A stretch of DNA of 64,000 bases from positions 1 through 64,000 of the forward strand of contig JAEUHI010000011.1 of assembly GCA_016795385.1 (NCBI GenBank), read 5' to 3'. The translations under genes and the position numbers were made by a program. The notes beneath the pieces were generated by a model. That model was given only the letters and a program-made list of their open reading frames with translations, was not told the DNA's origin and searched no databases. This DNA is from Verrucomicrobiales bacterium. Its GTDB lineage: Bacteria > Verrucomicrobiota > Verrucomicrobiia > Verrucomicrobiales > DEV007. This document shows, in pieces, positions 6,923 to 15,268 of the stretch. Within the stretch, counting starts at the first letter, position 1. Each line of letters begins with the position of its first letter.

Positions 6923-9006
6923 CAGGGCTCGGGGAAGGAAGGTTCTTCGGGGAAGGTGCGGGCGTTGCGACGGCCTCCGCCGAAGACGCGACGGAAGAAT
7001 CCACCGATCCCGGTGCGAGGCCCGATGTCCTCGATCACGATCTCGGGCGGCAGCGGTGCGGCGGCGACGATGCCGGAGACCTGGCGCAGCGGGCCATCGG
7101 GGACGGTGACGGCGTAGGTCTCGGGCTCTTTGTAAACGGTGCGCAGGACGCCCGCGGCGATGGGTGCGGCGCTGCGTCCGCCGCTCAGCGTTTCGTAGCC
7201 TTCCCCCTGGGTCACGGCGGCGAAGGCGATGCGGGGCCGCTCGGCGTCGACCCAGCCGGAGAACCAGGCGAGATAACGCATTTTCCCTCCGGTGGCCCAC
7301 TGCGAGGTGCCGGTCTTTCCGTAGACGACCGGATTGCGCATCGAGGCACCACCGGCGGTGCCGGCTCCGTGATTGACGACGCCCCACAGCCCGTCGCGGA
7401 TGATGTCGACATCCTCGGGCCGCAGCCCCAGCGAGTGGGCCACGGCCGGCTCGATGTATTTCACGGCTTCGCCGGTGTGCGGATCGGCGCTCTCGCGGAT
7501 GAGACGGGGCTTGGGCACATAAGCTCCGTTGGCGAGCCCGGCCATGGCGTAGGCGAGCTGCACCGGCGAGGCGAGCACCTGCCCCTGCCCGATCGAAAAA
7601 TTCGCGAGGCTGCGCGGATCTCCATACTGCGCCGGATCAGGAATGTTGCCGGGAGCGACGGCCGGGAGCGGCAACTCGGGAGCGACGCCAAATCCGAAGC
7701 GACGGCTCACATCGGCGATGGGCGCGGCCCCGATCTCCAACGCGGCTTGGTAGAACCAGGTGTTGCAGGAGCGCACGAGCGCATAACGCACATCCATGAG
7801 GCCCTCGGGAGTGCTGCTGTGGTTTTTGAAATACCTTCCATCGATGACCATCCCGGCCGGGCCGGAAAAGAGCGTTCGTGTGCCCTCGATGTGACCCGAG
7901 TCCATCCCTGCCAAAGCCACAAAAGGTTTGAAGGTCGATCCGGGCGGATAGGCTCCGGTGACGGCGCGGTCGAAGAGCGGGGCATCCTCGGCCTTGGCGA
8001 GGGCGTCGTAAGCGACCTGGGAGATACCGCCCTCGAACAGATTCGGATCGAAGGAGGGATGCGAGACCATCGCGAGGATGTCGCCGGTGTCGGCATCGAC
8101 GGCGACAAAAGCCCCGGGGCGGCCGCTGCGCTCGAGCATTTTTTTGGCGAGCCGCTGCATCCCCATGTGCACCGTGAGGACGACGGTATCTCCGGGCTCG
8201 GCTTCGCGCACCACCTCCTGATGTCTCACCACGCCCTGCGGGTCGATGAGACGGAGCACCTCGCCGTCCGTGCCCCGCCATTCGGCATCGAGTGATTTTT
8301 CCATGCCGGCCCGCCCCTCGGTCGGCGGAAAGGAATACTCGACCTTGCCGATGGGACCGTGCTGGTCGGGGAGCGAGACGCCGATATAGCCGAGGAGATG
8401 GGCGGCCAACTCCCCCGCGGGGTAATCGCGCACGTAGACGGAATCGAGCGCGAGATCGGCGGGGAGGACGTCCTCCAAGGCACAGAGGAAGGATTCCGGA
8501 ATCACCGGCGAGACCGGCAGGGGCAGACCGGGACGGTGCTGGAAATGGCGTTTGATCTCCTCATCGCTGATTTTCAGGAAAGGAAACCCCTCGCTGAACT
8601 CTCCTGCGATGGCCCTGACCCGTGCGACGGCTTCCTCGGGGGTCTTGGCCCGCTCGGGGAGACGGCAGACGAGACGTTTCCCGATGTGATTCGTGGCGAG
8701 GACGACCCCATCCGACGAGACTACGACACTGCGGGGGGCCGGAATGCGGAAGGTGTGGAGTTGCCAGTCCGGCAGTGACGTCATCGGCGTCGGGCCGTGG
8801 TCGATGCGCTGAAGGGGCACCTTCGGCACGGCATCATAGGTCGGACGCGCCGCCATCGGGGCGGCGGCGGGATGAGTCCCGGATCCACCGTCCTGGGCCA
8901 TACCGATGGAAGAGGCCAGCAGGGCGAGCGCCCCGGTCCAGAGGGATCGGGTCAATCCGGGCCGCCGGGACAGACGGCAGCGGTGCTCTGGAAAAAAACT
9001 CAGCAT
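6922..9006 (-). CDS. PBP2/FtsI-like class B penicillin-binding protein (transpeptidase)
   Basis: This 694-residue periplasmic D,D-transpeptidase cross-links peptidoglycan. An N-terminal hydrophobic stretch (about residues 20-37, ending SSIGMAQ) may be a membrane anchor or a cleavable signal. The pedestal domain follows, with RSVVVSSDGVVLATN near residue 92. The transpeptidase domain has complete active-site motifs: STFK (357-360), SCN (413-415) and KTG (564-566). It is the first gene of a minus-strand run and overlaps the next gene by one base (TGATG), so the two PBPs should be made in step. It could serve elongation or a specialised process; no RodA/FtsW partner is nearby. Confidence 0.9.
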   Translation of the reverse strand: MLSFFPEHRCRLSRRPGLTRSLWTGALALLASSIGMAQDGGSGTHPAAAPMAARPTYDAVPKVPLQRIDHGPTPMTSLPDWQLHTFRIPAPRSVVVSSDGVVLATNHIGKRLVCRLPERAKTPEEAVARVRAIAGEFSEGFPFLKISDEEIKRHFQHRPGLPLPVSPVIPESFLCALEDVLPADLALDSVYVRDYPAGELAAHLLGYIGVSLPDQHGPIGKVEYSFPPTEGRAGMEKSLDAEWRGTDGEVLRLIDPQGVVRHQEVVREAEPGDTVVLTVHMGMQRLAKKMLERSGRPGAFVAVDADTGDILAMVSHPSFDPNLFEGGISQVAYDALAKAEDAPLFDRAVTGAYPPGSTFKPFVALAGMDSGHIEGTRTLFSGPAGMVIDGRYFKNHSSTPEGLMDVRYALVRSCNTWFYQAALEIGAAPIADVSRRFGFGVAPELPLPAVAPGNIPDPAQYGDPRSLANFSIGQGQVLASPVQLAYAMAGLANGAYVPKPRLIRESADPHTGEAVKYIEPAVAHSLGLRPEDVDIIRDGLWGVVNHGAGTAGGASMRNPVVYGKTGTSQWATGGKMRYLAWFSGWVDAERPRIAFAAVTQGEGYETLSGGRSAAPIAAGVLRTVYKEPETYAVTVPDGPLRQVSGIVAAAPLPPEIVIEDIGPRTGIGGFFRRVFGGGRRNARTFPEEPSFPEP

Positions 9007-9197
9007 GGAGAAATCGGTCGGTCCGGGATCGGGCCCGGTCCTTTCCGGGGAATTCAGGAGTGCCAGACTATAACCGGAGCGCAACGAGTTCAAGGCGAAC
9101 CACCGCCCCGGCTGGCATTCTTCGCCCCGCCCCCGGAAAGACCTTGGCAAAACCTTTGGAAAACATCAGGGTTTACCCCTCCCGAGAACGCGACGAC

Positions 9198-11102
9198 ATG
9201 AGGCGAGGACTCCGATTTCAGACCAAATTGATGCTGACCCTCGTCGCCGCCATCGCGACGGTGACGATCGCCCTGCTCTACGTGACGGAGACGAAGATCA
9301 GCCAGACCTACACCCGGCAGTTTTCCCGGAACTTCCGCGACCTCGTCCAGAAACTCGAACAATCGCGGGAGGAGCGCTCGCAGGAGTTCCTCGAGCTAAG
9401 CCGGCGTCTCGCCGCGCATCCCTACGTGGTGTCCTCCCTGAAAAACGGCCACGCTTCTGATGAAGGCCGGGCTTTCTGGAAATTCTACCTTGAAGCGTTG
9501 AACGAGCTGGAGGGGAATCCTCAGCAGCCTGGCGTCACCGACCAAAAGCTGCAGCCTCTCGCCGCGGATCTCATCCCCCGCTTTGGCTCGATCGGGCTCG
9601 TCGATGTGAAGGGCGAAATCCGCACCCTCCACCCGCCGATCGCGAATGGCGGGCGCGACGGGGACAAACGGCGTTTTGCCTCTCCGCGTTTCCGTCAGAG
9701 CCCCTCGGGCATCAACCGGGCGAAGAAACGGATCGACGAACTTCTCGCCAGCCAGGTGCAGGAGACGCTCTTCCTGCCCTTCGAGACCCCCGACGGCACC
9801 GGCTTCATCCAGGAAATGGTGAGCACCCCGGTGAAAGATCCCGAGACCGGGGAGTTGCTCGGACTCTTTCTCCGCGCCACCTCGGCGGAGACCGAGACCC
9901 AACGTTTCCTCGAGCGTTATCAGGAGGAATTCAAATCCGACACCCCGCTTTTCACCGGGATCTTCCTCGATGGGCAGGTCTATTCCCGGGCCATCCCGCC
10001 GGAAATGGCCACCCGCATGAGCGTCGCCATCGCCGGAGAGCTCGTCCGCCACAGTGAAACGCTTCGCGGCGATGATTTCGCCTTCGAGGAGGATCTCGGT
10101 GGCGTGCCGCATCGATTTTATGTGAAACCCCTCACACCGGGCGAGGGCACCGCCACCGCCTTCCAGGTCAGCGCTTTCTCGCTCGCCCCACTCCGCGCTG
10201 ATCTCGCCGAACTGCGTCTGCGCGGCAGCGGCGTCGGGATCGCCGCGCTCATCGCCGGGATCCTCATCGCCTGGCTCTTTTCACGCCGCCTCGCCGTGCC
10301 CATCGCCGAGCTGACCCGCGCCGCCCAGGCGGTGCGCGATGGCCATCTCGAGACCCGCATCGACGTCCGAAGCCGCGACGAGATCGGCGAACTCGCCGAG
10401 TCGTTCAATGAAATGACCGAGGGCCTCCAGCAGCGCGACGCCTACCGGAGCATCCTCGGCAAGGTCAGCGACGAGACCGTGGCCCAGGCGATGATCAGCG
10501 GTCACCTCGATCTTGAGCTGGGCGGGGAATTGAAAAACGTCTCCGTGCTCTTCTGCGACATCCGCGGTTTCACCTCGCAGACCGAACACATGCACCCCAC
10601 CGAGGTCATCGGCCTGCTCAACGAGCACATGACGGCGATGACGGCGATCGTGCGCAAACACTACGGCGTCGTCGACAAATTCGTCGGCGACGAGATCATG
10701 GCCGTCTTCGGAGCGCTGAAATCCTATGGCAACGACGCGGCCCATGCCGTCGCGTGTGCCCTCGAGATGATCGCCGAGCGCGAACGGCTGAATCGCACCG
10801 CCGCCCATCCCATCCTGATCGGCATCGGTCTCGCCACCGGCGAAGCCGTCGCGGGATGCATGGGATCGGTCGATCGGCTGAACTACACCGTCGTCGGCGC
10901 ACGGGTGAATCTCGCCTCGCGCCTCTGCTCCGAAGCCGGCGCGATGGAAGTGGTCATCGATGACCAAACCCTCTCGGGTCTCGAACCCGACAGGGTCAAG
11001 TCCGAGGCGATCGAAGGGCTCAGGCTGAAAGGGTTCTCCGCGAATGTCGTCGCGTATCGGGTGCGGGAGCGGGCGGAGTCGGTCGTCACGATGGGGTCAT
11101 AA
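9198..11102 (+). CDS. Membrane-bound class III adenylate cyclase with HAMP domain
   Basis: This 634-residue inner-membrane enzyme makes cAMP from ATP. It has an N-terminal membrane helix (about 9-29), a large periplasmic sensor region (30-335), a second helix (GIAALIAGILIAWLF), a HAMP linker (ending ELAESFNEMTEGL) and a cyclase domain (about 445-615). Both metal-binding aspartates are present, in LFCDIRGF and VGDEIMAVFG. A lysine precedes the second motif (VVDKFVGDE) and Asn/Arg appear in ARVNLASRL, so the active site looks complete and adenylate-type. The start at MRRGLRFQTKL gives a normal positive N-terminus. It is divergent from the PBP genes; the signal sensed is unknown. Confidence 0.9.
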   Translation: MRRGLRFQTKLMLTLVAAIATVTIALLYVTETKISQTYTRQFSRNFRDLVQKLEQSREERSQEFLELSRRLAAHPYVVSSLKNGHASDEGRAFWKFYLEALNELEGNPQQPGVTDQKLQPLAADLIPRFGSIGLVDVKGEIRTLHPPIANGGRDGDKRRFASPRFRQSPSGINRAKKRIDELLASQVQETLFLPFETPDGTGFIQEMVSTPVKDPETGELLGLFLRATSAETETQRFLERYQEEFKSDTPLFTGIFLDGQVYSRAIPPEMATRMSVAIAGELVRHSETLRGDDFAFEEDLGGVPHRFYVKPLTPGEGTATAFQVSAFSLAPLRADLAELRLRGSGVGIAALIAGILIAWLFSRRLAVPIAELTRAAQAVRDGHLETRIDVRSRDEIGELAESFNEMTEGLQQRDAYRSILGKVSDETVAQAMISGHLDLELGGELKNVSVLFCDIRGFTSQTEHMHPTEVIGLLNEHMTAMTAIVRKHYGVVDKFVGDEIMAVFGALKSYGNDAAHAVACALEMIAERERLNRTAAHPILIGIGLATGEAVAGCMGSVDRLNYTVVGARVNLASRLCSEAGAMEVVIDDQTLSGLEPDRVKSEAIEGLRLKGFSANVVAYRVRERAESVVTMGS

Positions 11103-11105
11103 AGC

Positions 11106-12200
11106 TCACGACACCTTCCGCAGCTTCGAAATCCGGCCGGTATCGACCCACTCGGCGACGAAGATGTTCCCCGCCGCATCGAAGCAGGCGTCGTGGGGAT
11201 GCACGAATTTGCCCGAGACCCAGCCGGAGGGATTCTTGCGCATCGCCATCTTGTCCTCGAGCACGGCCTTCCGCCATTCGGGATCCTCGCCGAGGTGGAT
11301 CATCCGGTTCCCCTTGTCGAGCAAGGTGATCCGGGCGCTGAGATCCGGCACGAGGAGGAGATCCCCGAGACGGTCGATGTTCGCGGGCAGGATGAAGTCC
11401 TTCATCGTCAGGCGGTGCTTGCCATCGAGATCGAACCACTGGAGCCGCGCGTTGGCCCGGTCGGCGACGACGAGCTGCACGTCGTCCGCCTTGCGATCAT
11501 CGATCCAGACACCGTGAGGCAGGGCGAATTGGCCGTCTTCCTTCCCGGGCGTGCCGATGGTGCGCACCCAGTTGCCGTCCTTGTCATACTGCAGCACGGT
11601 GTAGGATCCGTAGCCGTCGGCGACGTAATAACCGCCGTCGGGGAGGAAGGCGAAATTCGTCGGCATGAAGCGGTCGCGACCCCAGACCTTCTCCGGCTTC
11701 GTGTCTTCGCCGGCGGCATAGAGTCCCGACGCCATGGGCGCGAACTTCTCCCACACCTTCTCGCCTTCGAGGGTGAATTTGGCGATCTTTTTCACCTGTT
11801 GGTAGCCGGTGATGTAGACAAATTCCCCCTCCGCTTCCTTGCGCACCTCGAGCCCGTGTCCACCCCCCTGGAACTCACTGCCAAAGGCCCTGACAAAAAC
11901 ACCTTTTTCATCGAAAACGAAGACGGAGGGATGATCCTTCTGCTCGGCGCGTCCCTCGTGGATCACGTAGAGACGGTTCTGGCTGTCGACGGCGACGTTG
12001 TGGGTCGTCTGCCAGGTGTACTGGTCGGGCAGCTTCGCCCAATCGTGAATGACCTCGTAGCGATGCTCCCCTTCCCCGAGGATCACGCCATTGCCGGTCT
12101 GGGCAGCGGCCTTGCGGGTGGTGAGGAGATTCAGGCCGCCGAGGGTGGCGGCGGAGGCGGCGACAAAACGACGGCGGGTCCAATGAGCGGGGGTTTGCAT
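11106..12200 (-). CDS. Tat-exported NHL/six-bladed beta-propeller protein
   Basis: The 364-residue protein has a twin-arginine signal at its N-terminus (WTRRRFVAASAATLGG, cleavage probably after KAAAQ). It continues with repeats typical of NHL propellers, such as THNVAVDSQNRLYVIHEG, TNFAFLPDGGYYVADGYG and PHDACFDAAGNIFVAEW. Similar exported propellers are abundant in Planctomycetes and Verrucomicrobia and include peptidyl-glycine lyase-like and sugar-binding types. No catalytic residues can be assigned. Its stop lies 3 bp from the convergent cyclase stop. Cytidylate kinase lies 89 bp upstream on the same strand but is probably functionally unrelated. Confidence 0.82.
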   Translation of the reverse strand: MQTPAHWTRRRFVAASAATLGGLNLLTTRKAAAQTGNGVILGEGEHRYEVIHDWAKLPDQYTWQTTHNVAVDSQNRLYVIHEGRAEQKDHPSVFVFDEKGVFVRAFGSEFQGGGHGLEVRKEAEGEFVYITGYQQVKKIAKFTLEGEKVWEKFAPMASGLYAAGEDTKPEKVWGRDRFMPTNFAFLPDGGYYVADGYGSYTVLQYDKDGNWVRTIGTPGKEDGQFALPHGVWIDDRKADDVQLVVADRANARLQWFDLDGKHRLTMKDFILPANIDRLGDLLLVPDLSARITLLDKGNRMIHLGEDPEWRKAVLEDKMAMRKNPSGWVSGKFVHPHDACFDAAGNIFVAEWVDTGRISKLRKVS

Positions 12201-12289
12201 GTCGGGAGGCTAGCGAAAAACGACCGCCTGTGTAAAGGGCGTCTTTCCGCCGGTAAGACTCCCTCCGCAGACTTTGGGCAGACCAGACC

Positions 12290-12940
12290 TCACTCTCCCA
12301 ATCTCCCGCGGATCGCGGCGAGCACGGTCTCGACGACCTCGTCGGCGCTGAGGTCGGAGCTGTCGACGACCACGGCATCGTCGGGGATCACGAGCGGAGA
12401 AGCCTTGCGGCTCGAGTCGATCCGGTCGCGCTTAGCGATGGAGTCGTCGATCCCCTCGGCGCGCCGCCGGGCCTCGCGGACTTCGGGCGAGGCGTCGATG
12501 TAGAATTTGTAAGGCGTGTCGGGGAACACGACCGAGCCGATGTCGCGCCCCTCCATCGCCACGCCATGGTCGGTCGCGTAGCGCCGCTGCTCGGCGACGA
12601 GACGCTCGCGCACCTCGGGGATCGCGGAAATCGGCGAAACCGCTCCGTTCACGCCCGTGGAGGCCAGCTCCGTCCGCGTCATCGGCACACCGGCCACCGC
12701 GATCGTGCCGACTCCGTTTTCCTCGCCGCAGCTGAATTCGGTGCGCGCGAGCAGATCGAGGACGGCGGCGGTGTCGGCCGGATCGATCCCGTTTTCCAAG
12801 ACCCACCAGGTGAAAGCCCGGTACATCGCGCCGGAATTCACAAAGACAAGCCCGAGCGCGGCGGCGACGCGTTTGGCCACGGTGCTTTTGCCGGAGGCCG
12901 CGGGACCGTCGATGGCGATGATGAGAGGAGAGACGCTCAT
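12290..12940 (-). CDS. cmk: Cytidylate kinase
   Basis: This 216-residue cytoplasmic enzyme phosphorylates CMP and dCMP to the diphosphates for nucleic acid synthesis. The N-terminal P-loop is IDGPAASGKSTVAKRVA, followed by the family signature NSGAMYRAFTWW. Later it has the CMP-binding block AMEGRDIGSVVFPD and the LID region with SIAKRDRIDSSRKASPL. Length and motif order are standard. Starts at MSVSPLI (chosen) or four residues upstream (MAAKM) are both possible. It is divergent from dCTP deaminase 125 bp away, so two pyrimidine nucleotide genes are back to back. Confidence 0.95.
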   Translation of the reverse strand: MSVSPLIIAIDGPAASGKSTVAKRVAAALGLVFVNSGAMYRAFTWWVLENGIDPADTAAVLDLLARTEFSCGEENGVGTIAVAGVPMTRTELASTGVNGAVSPISAIPEVRERLVAEQRRYATDHGVAMEGRDIGSVVFPDTPYKFYIDASPEVREARRRAEGIDDSIAKRDRIDSSRKASPLVIPDDAVVVDSSDLSADEVVETVLAAIRGRLGE

Positions 12941-13065
12941 TTTCGCCGCCATCGTGAACCGGGCCGGGGCCGCTGGCAAAGGATTTTCGAAACGGGTGAA
13001 GTCCCCGTCCTCGCAAAAACCGCTTGCCGTGAGGTAGGGCCTTCCTTATCGATGCCGTTTCCACC

Positions 13066-13602
13066 ATGATCCTTTCCGACTCCGAGATCCTCGCCGCGAT
13101 GGAGCGGGGCGAAATCGTCATCGAGCCCTTCCGCCGGGAATGTCTCGGCACGAACAGCTACGACGTCCACCTCAGCAAACACCTCGCCACTTACAAAAAC
13201 CGCGTCCTCGATGCCAAGGCGCACAACCAGATCGAGCATTTCGAGATCCCGCCCGAAGGCTACGTGCTCGAGCCCCAGATCAATTACCTCGGCTCGACCA
13301 TCGAATACACCGAGACGCATGCCACCGTCCCCTTCCTCGAAGGCAAGTCGAGCGTCGGCCGCCTCGGCATGGACATCCACGCGACCGCGGGCAAGGGCGA
13401 CGTCGGCTTCTGCAACCACTGGACCCTCGAGATCTCCGTGAAGCAACCCGTGCGTGTCTACGAAGGCATGCCGGTGGGTCAGCTCATCTATTTCCTGGTG
13501 CAGGGCGGCATCCTCAATCCCTACCACTCGAAGGGCTCCGCGAAATACAACGATCGCACGCCGCTGCCGGTCGAGTCGATGATGTGGCGGAACCAGTTTT
13601 AG
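13066..13602 (+). CDS. dcd: dCTP deaminase
   Basis: This 178-residue trimeric enzyme deaminates dCTP to dUTP (some relatives also release dUMP). The start MILSDSEILAAMERGEIVIEPF is typical. The active-site block LEGKSSVGRLG (about residues 87-97) binds the triphosphate, and the catalytic glutamate lies in NHWTLEISV near residue 120. The C-terminal segment KGSAKYNDRTPLP is also conserved. The length is slightly short of the E. coli enzyme (193). It is divergent from cmk. Whether it is a mono- or bifunctional DCD-DUT enzyme is not clear from sequence alone. Confidence 0.92.
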   Translation: MILSDSEILAAMERGEIVIEPFRRECLGTNSYDVHLSKHLATYKNRVLDAKAHNQIEHFEIPPEGYVLEPQINYLGSTIEYTETHATVPFLEGKSSVGRLGMDIHATAGKGDVGFCNHWTLEISVKQPVRVYEGMPVGQLIYFLVQGGILNPYHSKGSAKYNDRTPLPVESMMWRNQF

Positions 13603-13651
13603 GGCCGCGGAAGGCGGCCGTAAAAGGTGAGAAGCGCCGCGGTGCCGGAGC

Positions 13652-14935
13652 TCAGAATCCCGCTCCCTCGGTCTCGGGGACGCGTTGCGCGGCGGGGATT
13701 TCCCCGAGCTTGTGTTCGAGGATGCTTTTCCAGCCCTCCCCGAAAACGGTCGCATCGGTCTTCGGAGGGATGAAATCGCGGAAGGCGGCGAACTGCTCTT
13801 CGGTGATATTGTCAGGATTTGCCGCGGCGGGTGCGGGATCGAGGGAAAGGCCCTCCAGCTCGAGCATGCCCGGCGCACCACGCCCGTCGTAGAGCGGCGC
13901 GAGCAAGGTGGTGGTGAGATCGCGCTCGATCTCCAGGGTCCAGTTGCCCTGGAACTCCGGCGGGGAGTATTCATCGAAAGGCGCTCCCATGTCGGAGATC
14001 AGCTGATATTGGGTGTAGTCGGCCCCCGCGATCCGATCAGGCAGGACGCGGATCGGCGTGACAGCCCCGTCGCGGGTGAACTCGGTGGCGGCAAAACCGA
14101 AGACCAGTTTGCCCTCGTTCTTGAAAACGGGAGCCCCGAGACGGCTCACCGGAGCGGACTCGGTCCAGGCATCGCCACCGATCGAGAGACGCACCAACTC
14201 GCCTTTGGAAAAAGCGGCGAGATAGACGAGCCCCGGGGACATCAGGGGCAGCACGGGCGAAGGCCCCGCGATGAGGAGCCGCACGTTCACCCGATCAGGA
14301 CGCGAATAAAGCCGCACCCGCGCACCGGCCTTGCCACTGGTGAGCTCGTTGTAGGACGGCTCGGAGAATGGATAACCGCTCGTGGCGGCGTCGGTGTGGG
14401 TGAACAACTGGAAGTCGACGGTGGTGCGTCCCTCCGCGTCCTCCCCCACGGCGAGAAGGGCGGCAGGGAACCAGCGGTCGGGCTGCTCGACGATCGTCCC
14501 CGGCCAGCGGCTCTCGGGCTGCAGCTCGACGATTTCCTCGTAGGCCTCGATCGTCACGTTTTCACCCGAATCGGGATCCTCCCCCACCCCGCGCTTGAGG
14601 AGACGCGGCAAAGCCGGCAACACCTCAGTGCCACCGGCCGTGATCCAGACGCCGGCGGCACCCAACTCCGCCATGCCGCGGAAGCTTGCCTCCGTCAGAT
14701 AAAAGCGCTCTCCGCCCGTCTCGACCAAAGCGGCGACCTCGACGCGGGCCGGCCCCTCGGTCGTCGCCACCACTTTCGCCCCCTTCATCGGCGCGGCGAC
14801 AGTGCGGTAGCCTTCTGGCGCGGAGAGCAAGACGCTGCCGGCGTAGTATTTGAGGTCATCCTGCCAGGGATCCTGGGCGACACTGACAGACAGACCAAAA
14901 GCGAGGAAAAGAACGAGGAACAGGAGGGCACGCAT
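13652..14935 (-). CDS. Secreted protein of unknown function
   Basis: The 427-residue product starts with a clear Sec signal peptide (MRALLFLVLFLAFGLSVSVAQ) and is otherwise soluble. It appears mostly beta-rich, with blocks such as GSVLLSAPEGYRTVAAPMKG, SRLGAPVFKNEGKLVFGFAATEF and GNWTLEIERDLTTTL. It contains no motif I can tie to an enzyme family. An upstream in-frame extension to 15166 has poor codon character and would bury the signal peptide, so ATG 14935 is used. It converges on dcd, with a short GC hairpin between the two. Confidence 0.72.
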   Translation of the reverse strand: MRALLFLVLFLAFGLSVSVAQDPWQDDLKYYAGSVLLSAPEGYRTVAAPMKGAKVVATTEGPARVEVAALVETGGERFYLTEASFRGMAELGAAGVWITAGGTEVLPALPRLLKRGVGEDPDSGENVTIEAYEEIVELQPESRWPGTIVEQPDRWFPAALLAVGEDAEGRTTVDFQLFTHTDAATSGYPFSEPSYNELTSGKAGARVRLYSRPDRVNVRLLIAGPSPVLPLMSPGLVYLAAFSKGELVRLSIGGDAWTESAPVSRLGAPVFKNEGKLVFGFAATEFTRDGAVTPIRVLPDRIAGADYTQYQLISDMGAPFDEYSPPEFQGNWTLEIERDLTTTLLAPLYDGRGAPGMLELEGLSLDPAPAAANPDNITEEQFAAFRDFIPPKTDATVFGEGWKSILEHKLGEIPAAQRVPETEGAGF

Positions 14936-15268
14936 GTGCTTTTCTTTAGCCCACGATCGCGGGTGTTTGCGAGGAAAAAGGTGTGGGAACCACCGGTCAA
15001 GGAAAGGTGGCTGCGACTTCAGTCGCAGGGCAGTGGATGCAGGGCGGATCGTTTTCTCCAGCAGATTCAGAGAGGCCAGCAGATGAGAGCAAGAAGAACC
15101 AACCGCCGGGCTCGCGGGGAACTTTGCGGACCTTCCCCGCCTCCGCGCCGATCTTCGCGCCTCCACGCCCCCCTATGCCCCAAAACGAAGAAAGCTGCCC
15201 CGCGACACCCATCGCGGGACAGCCATCCACTTCTTGTTTCCCCCGAACGCGGGGTCCGGGAAAGTTTC
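14936..15268. other. 333-bp intergenic region with palindromes
   Basis: No convincing gene lies between the secreted-protein start and the secretin stop. The region holds a perfect hairpin, CTGCGACTTCAGTCGCAG (15011-15028), of the kind seen as a dispersed repeat in GC-rich genomes, and the secretin terminator near 15200. The remainder is C-rich, non-repetitive sequence. Confidence 0.6.
15184..15223 (-). terminator. Probable Rho-independent terminator of the secretin gene
   Basis: A 12-bp stem with one mismatch (15194-15205 with 15212-15223, loop CACCCA) lies 46 nt beyond the secretin stop. Read on the minus strand, it is followed by the T-rich stretch TTTCTTCGTTTT. Confidence 0.65.

Noticed and set aside
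5444..7117. Long plus-strand open frame opposite the PBP gene
   Set aside because: It is a GC-rich antisense shadow of the PBP coding sequence with no family motif. The same applies to long antisense frames at 20556-22079, 29868-31628, 39669-41126 and 43671-45167.
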